A stretch of DNA of 48,458 bases, taken from positions 1-48,458 of the forward strand of contig NZ_LQXR01000016.1 of NCBI RefSeq assembly GCF_001590725.1, written 5' to 3'. Of the stretch, positions 46,353-48,458 are shown piece after piece (the first letter of the stretch is position 1; each line of letters starts with the position of its first letter). Position numbers and translations under genes: made by a program. The notes under the pieces are model-generated. The model did no database searches, had not been told where the DNA came from, and saw only the letters and a program-made list of their open reading frames with translations. This stretch comes from Snodgrassella sp. CFCC 13594. GTDB taxonomy: Bacteria > Pseudomonadota > Gammaproteobacteria > Burkholderiales > Neisseriaceae.

Positions 46353-47342
46353 ATGACAGCTTTACCTAAAATCGCGGTAACCAGTGGCGAGCCTGCTGGT
46401 ATTGGTCCAGATATTTGCTTGGATTTGCCGAGCATGGGTTTGCCCGGACACGTTGTGGTGCTGGGTAATTTGGCCTTATTGAAGGCCCGTGCCAATGGTT
46501 TGGGCAAGCAGGTGGCTTTGCGATCATACCGCCCTGATTTGGCATATGATCCCACCGTATTGGATGTGTTGGATGTGCCGCTGCCTCAGCCAGTTCAAGC
46601 CGGTTGCTTGGATGTGGCCAATGCCCCTTATGTATTGGCACTGCTTGATCGAGCCTATGAAGGCATACAATGTGGTGAGTTTGTTGCCATGGTAACCGCG
46701 CCAGTACACAAAGGCATCATTAATGATGCGGGCGTTCCTTTTAGCGGGCATACTGAGTATCTGGCAGACAAAAGCCACACCAAACAAGTGGTGATGATGC
46801 TTGCCGGTGGCGGCTTGCGAGTGGCTCTGGCAACCACCCATTTACCGTTGCGGTCAGTACCGGCCGCCATCACTGCAGATTTATTGATATCGGTATTGAC
46901 GATTTTGCAACATGATTTGCAAACCAAATTTGGTTTGCCGCAGCCGCGTATTTTGGTGGCGGGCTTGAATCCTCATGCTGGAGAGCAAGGCCATTTGGGC
47001 CATGAGGAGCAAGACATCATTGAGCCGGTGATACAGCAATTACAGAAACAAGGGCTGGCAGTGCGAGGGCCGTTCCCTGCTGATACCTTGTTTCAGCCAT
47101 TTATGTTGAAAGATGCCGATGCGGTATTGGCCATGTACCATGATCAAGGCTTACCGGTATTGAAATATGCCAGTTTTGGTAAGGGTGTTAATATCACCTT
47201 GGGGCTGCCTTTTATCCGTACTTCGGTGGATCATGGTACGGCGTTGGATCTGGCGGGGCGGGGTGCGGCAGATTCAGGCAGCCTGCATGAAGCGGTGTTG
47301 TGTGCATGGGACATGAGTACCCATCATCGTCCGGCGCTTTAG
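46353..47342 (+). CDS. pdxA: 4-hydroxythreonine-4-phosphate dehydrogenase
   Basis: A 329-residue NAD-dependent enzyme of the DXP-dependent pyridoxal 5'-phosphate pathway. It begins I-A-V-T-S-G-E-P-A-G-I-G-P-D-I and has T-A-P-V-H-K near residue 113, S-G-H-T-E-Y-L-A near residue 128, and M-Y-H-D-Q-G-L-P-V-L-K near residue 262. These hold the three metal His of the family. surA-pdxA linkage is conserved in proteobacteria. Confidence 0.95.
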   Translation: MTALPKIAVTSGEPAGIGPDICLDLPSMGLPGHVVVLGNLALLKARANGLGKQVALRSYRPDLAYDPTVLDVLDVPLPQPVQAGCLDVANAPYVLALLDRAYEGIQCGEFVAMVTAPVHKGIINDAGVPFSGHTEYLADKSHTKQVVMMLAGGGLRVALATTHLPLRSVPAAITADLLISVLTILQHDLQTKFGLPQPRILVAGLNPHAGEQGHLGHEEQDIIEPVIQQLQKQGLAVRGPFPADTLFQPFMLKDADAVLAMYHDQGLPVLKYASFGKGVNITLGLPFIRTSVDHGTALDLAGRGAADSGSLHEAVLCAWDMSTHHRPAL

Positions 47343-47455
47343 ACCACAGCCCTATACTGGATTACAATAATCTCAACACAGTTAGTTTGCTTCGGGTGCG
47401 TCTGGGTGTTTAAAATACCCAGCCCAGTTGACGGCAGAGCAGGAAGCGGAGAGGC

Positions 47456-48259
47456 ATGGATACGGCGTTTATTGAAATGAAAAATGTGGCGTTTTCTTAT
47501 GGAGACAGGCCCATTTTGCAAAACATCAATTTTGCTGTGCCCCGGGGTAATTTTGCCGCTATTATGGGTGGTTCGGGCAGTGGTAAAACCACGCTGCTGC
47601 GCTTGATTACAGGGCAAATTCAACCACAGCAAGGGCAAGTGTTGATTAATGGGCGTAACTTGGCTGGGTTTACTGCCGAAGAACTATACGAACACCGGCG
47701 CAATATGGGGGTACTATTTCAATTCGGGGCATTGTTTACTGATTTATCGGTATTTGAAAATGTGGCGTTCCCTATGCGCGAACACACCCGGTTGCCTGAA
47801 AGTGTCATCCATGATTTGGTGATACTGAAATTGCATGCAGTGGGTTTACGCGGCGTGCAGGATTTAATGCCTGCAGAGTTGTCAGGTGGTATGGCTCGCC
47901 GTGTGGCCTTGGCCAGAACCATCGCTTTGGATCCAAGCTTGTTGCTGTATGATGAGCCATTTACTGGTTTGGATCCCATATCGTTGGGTGTGATTGCCAG
48001 TTTGGTCAGTCGAGTGAATCAGGCACTGCAATCAACCAGTATTATGGTAACGCATGATATTCAGCAATCTTTACATATCGTGAATCAAGTGGTTTTTTTG
48101 GCGCACGGTGAGATCGTGTTTTCAGGCAGCCCTGAGGAAATGCGCCGTTTAGATTCACCTTGGATTAATCAGTTTATACAAGGTCAAGCTGATGGTCCGG
48201 TGGCTTTCCGGTATCCGGCCAAAACCACATTACAACAGGATTTGCATTTATTGACATGA
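47456..48259 (+). CDS. mlaF: ABC transporter ATPase MlaF
   Basis: The cytoplasmic ATPase of the Mla phospholipid transport system that maintains outer-membrane lipid asymmetry. 267 residues with Walker A M-G-G-S-G-S-G-K-T-T, signature L-S-G-G-M-A-R-R-V-A-L-A-R and Walker B L-L-L-Y-D-E-P-F-T-G-L-D-P-I-S. The F-Q-F-G-A-L-F-T-D-L Q-loop is typical of MlaF. Its stop overlaps the mlaE start by four bases. A DUS at 48121 and a variant DUS near 47790 lie in the gene. Confidence 0.94.
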   Translation: MDTAFIEMKNVAFSYGDRPILQNINFAVPRGNFAAIMGGSGSGKTTLLRLITGQIQPQQGQVLINGRNLAGFTAEELYEHRRNMGVLFQFGALFTDLSVFENVAFPMREHTRLPESVIHDLVILKLHAVGLRGVQDLMPAELSGGMARRVALARTIALDPSLLLYDEPFTGLDPISLGVIASLVSRVNQALQSTSIMVTHDIQQSLHIVNQVVFLAHGEIVFSGSPEEMRRLDSPWINQFIQGQADGPVAFRYPAKTTLQQDLHLLT

Positions 48260-48458
48260 ACCCCATTCAAGCTTTGGGCCGGAAAGCCCTCAATTTTATT
48301 CAGCAATTGGGCCGAGTGGTGTTGTTTTTCGGTGCCATTTTGTGGCGCAGTGGCGCTGCGTTGCGACGTCCGCGATTGGGCATCCGGCAAATGTACTTTG
48401 CGGGCGTGCTGTCGATTGTGATTATTGCGGTTTCTGGTTTGTTTGTGGGCATGGTGCT
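48256..48458 (+). CDS. mlaE: Phospholipid transport permease MlaE (5' part only)
   Basis: The first 67 codons are present: an amphipathic N-terminal helix, F-F-G-A-I-L-W-R-S-G-A-A-L, R-Q-M-Y-F-A-G-V-L-S-I, then a membrane helix ending G-L-F-V-G-M-V-L at the window edge. This matches the MlaE permease N-terminus and follows mlaF with an ATGA overlap. Confidence 0.92.
   Translation, partial: MNPIQALGRKALNFIQQLGRVVLFFGAILWRSGAALRRPRLGIRQMYFAGVLSIVIIAVSGLFVGMV

Overview
This window is an ordinary, gene-dense stretch of a chromosome from the family Neisseriaceae (Betaproteobacteria). The main reason is the DNA uptake sequence: AGGCTGCCTGAA, or its core GGCTGCCTGAA, occurs about 25 times on the two strands, often as inverted pairs that act as transcription terminators. 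This is the dialect I recall for Simonsiella-like Neisseriaceae. Gene content agrees: a pilF-pilG-pilD type IV pilus cluster, a full isc operon, rdgC, lptD-surA-pdxA and mlaF-mlaE. I cannot fix the genus from sequence alone. I see no prophage, insertion sequence, CRISPR array or conjugative element.

Layout. 90-8822 (minus): murA (frameshifted), a BolA/IbaG protein, an ABC-2 exporter pair, then yacG-zapD-coaE-pilD-pilG-pilF. 8983-15028 (minus): recJ with an RpfE-like partner, an M61 metallopeptidase, and a GAPDH of the probable NADP type. 15301-16845 (plus): a TerC-CBS-CorC membrane protein. 16914-23732 (minus): the isc operon iscR-iscS-iscU-(DksA-like zinc finger)-iscA-hscB-hscA-(GST)-fdx-iscX, with a near-consensus IscR site over the iscR promoter; iscS carries a frameshift. 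23846-25729 (minus): pip and serB. 26022-29713 (plus): an OPT peptide transporter and two tandem paralogous lipoproteins. 29880-30845 (minus): a LysE exporter and tRNA-Glu. 30905-35526: a PmrAB/QseBC-like two-component system and a VIT-family metal transporter (frameshifted), divergent from an EptA-type lipid A phosphoethanolamine transferase that has a perfect PmrA box upstream. 35723-37701 (plus): rdgC, a small lipoprotein, dcd. 37814-40476 (minus): a GlpR-like regulator, lysO, fpr. 40843-41304 (plus): dtd. 41378-42984 (minus): a secreted basic protein and amgK. 43039-48458 (plus): lptD-surA-pdxA and mlaF-mlaE (cut by the window edge).

Themes. Much of the window serves the cell envelope: murA and amgK (peptidoglycan synthesis and recycling), lptD/surA (LPS insertion and outer-membrane protein folding), mlaFE (phospholipid transport), eptA with its regulator (lipid A charge), zapD (division) and type IV pili, which also drive DUS-dependent DNA uptake. 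The second theme is iron-sulfur assembly.

Three genes (murA, iscS and the VIT transporter) each lack exactly one base. Adding one base restores full-length products of 417, 404 and 230 residues. Two of them are normally essential or nearly so, so indel errors in the sequence are the leading explanation. I found no convincing wholly new system. The best leads are the PmrA-box/eptA/VIT locus, the two extra genes inside the isc operon, a second DUS-like variant (GGTTGCCTGAA), and the tandem lipoprotein pair.
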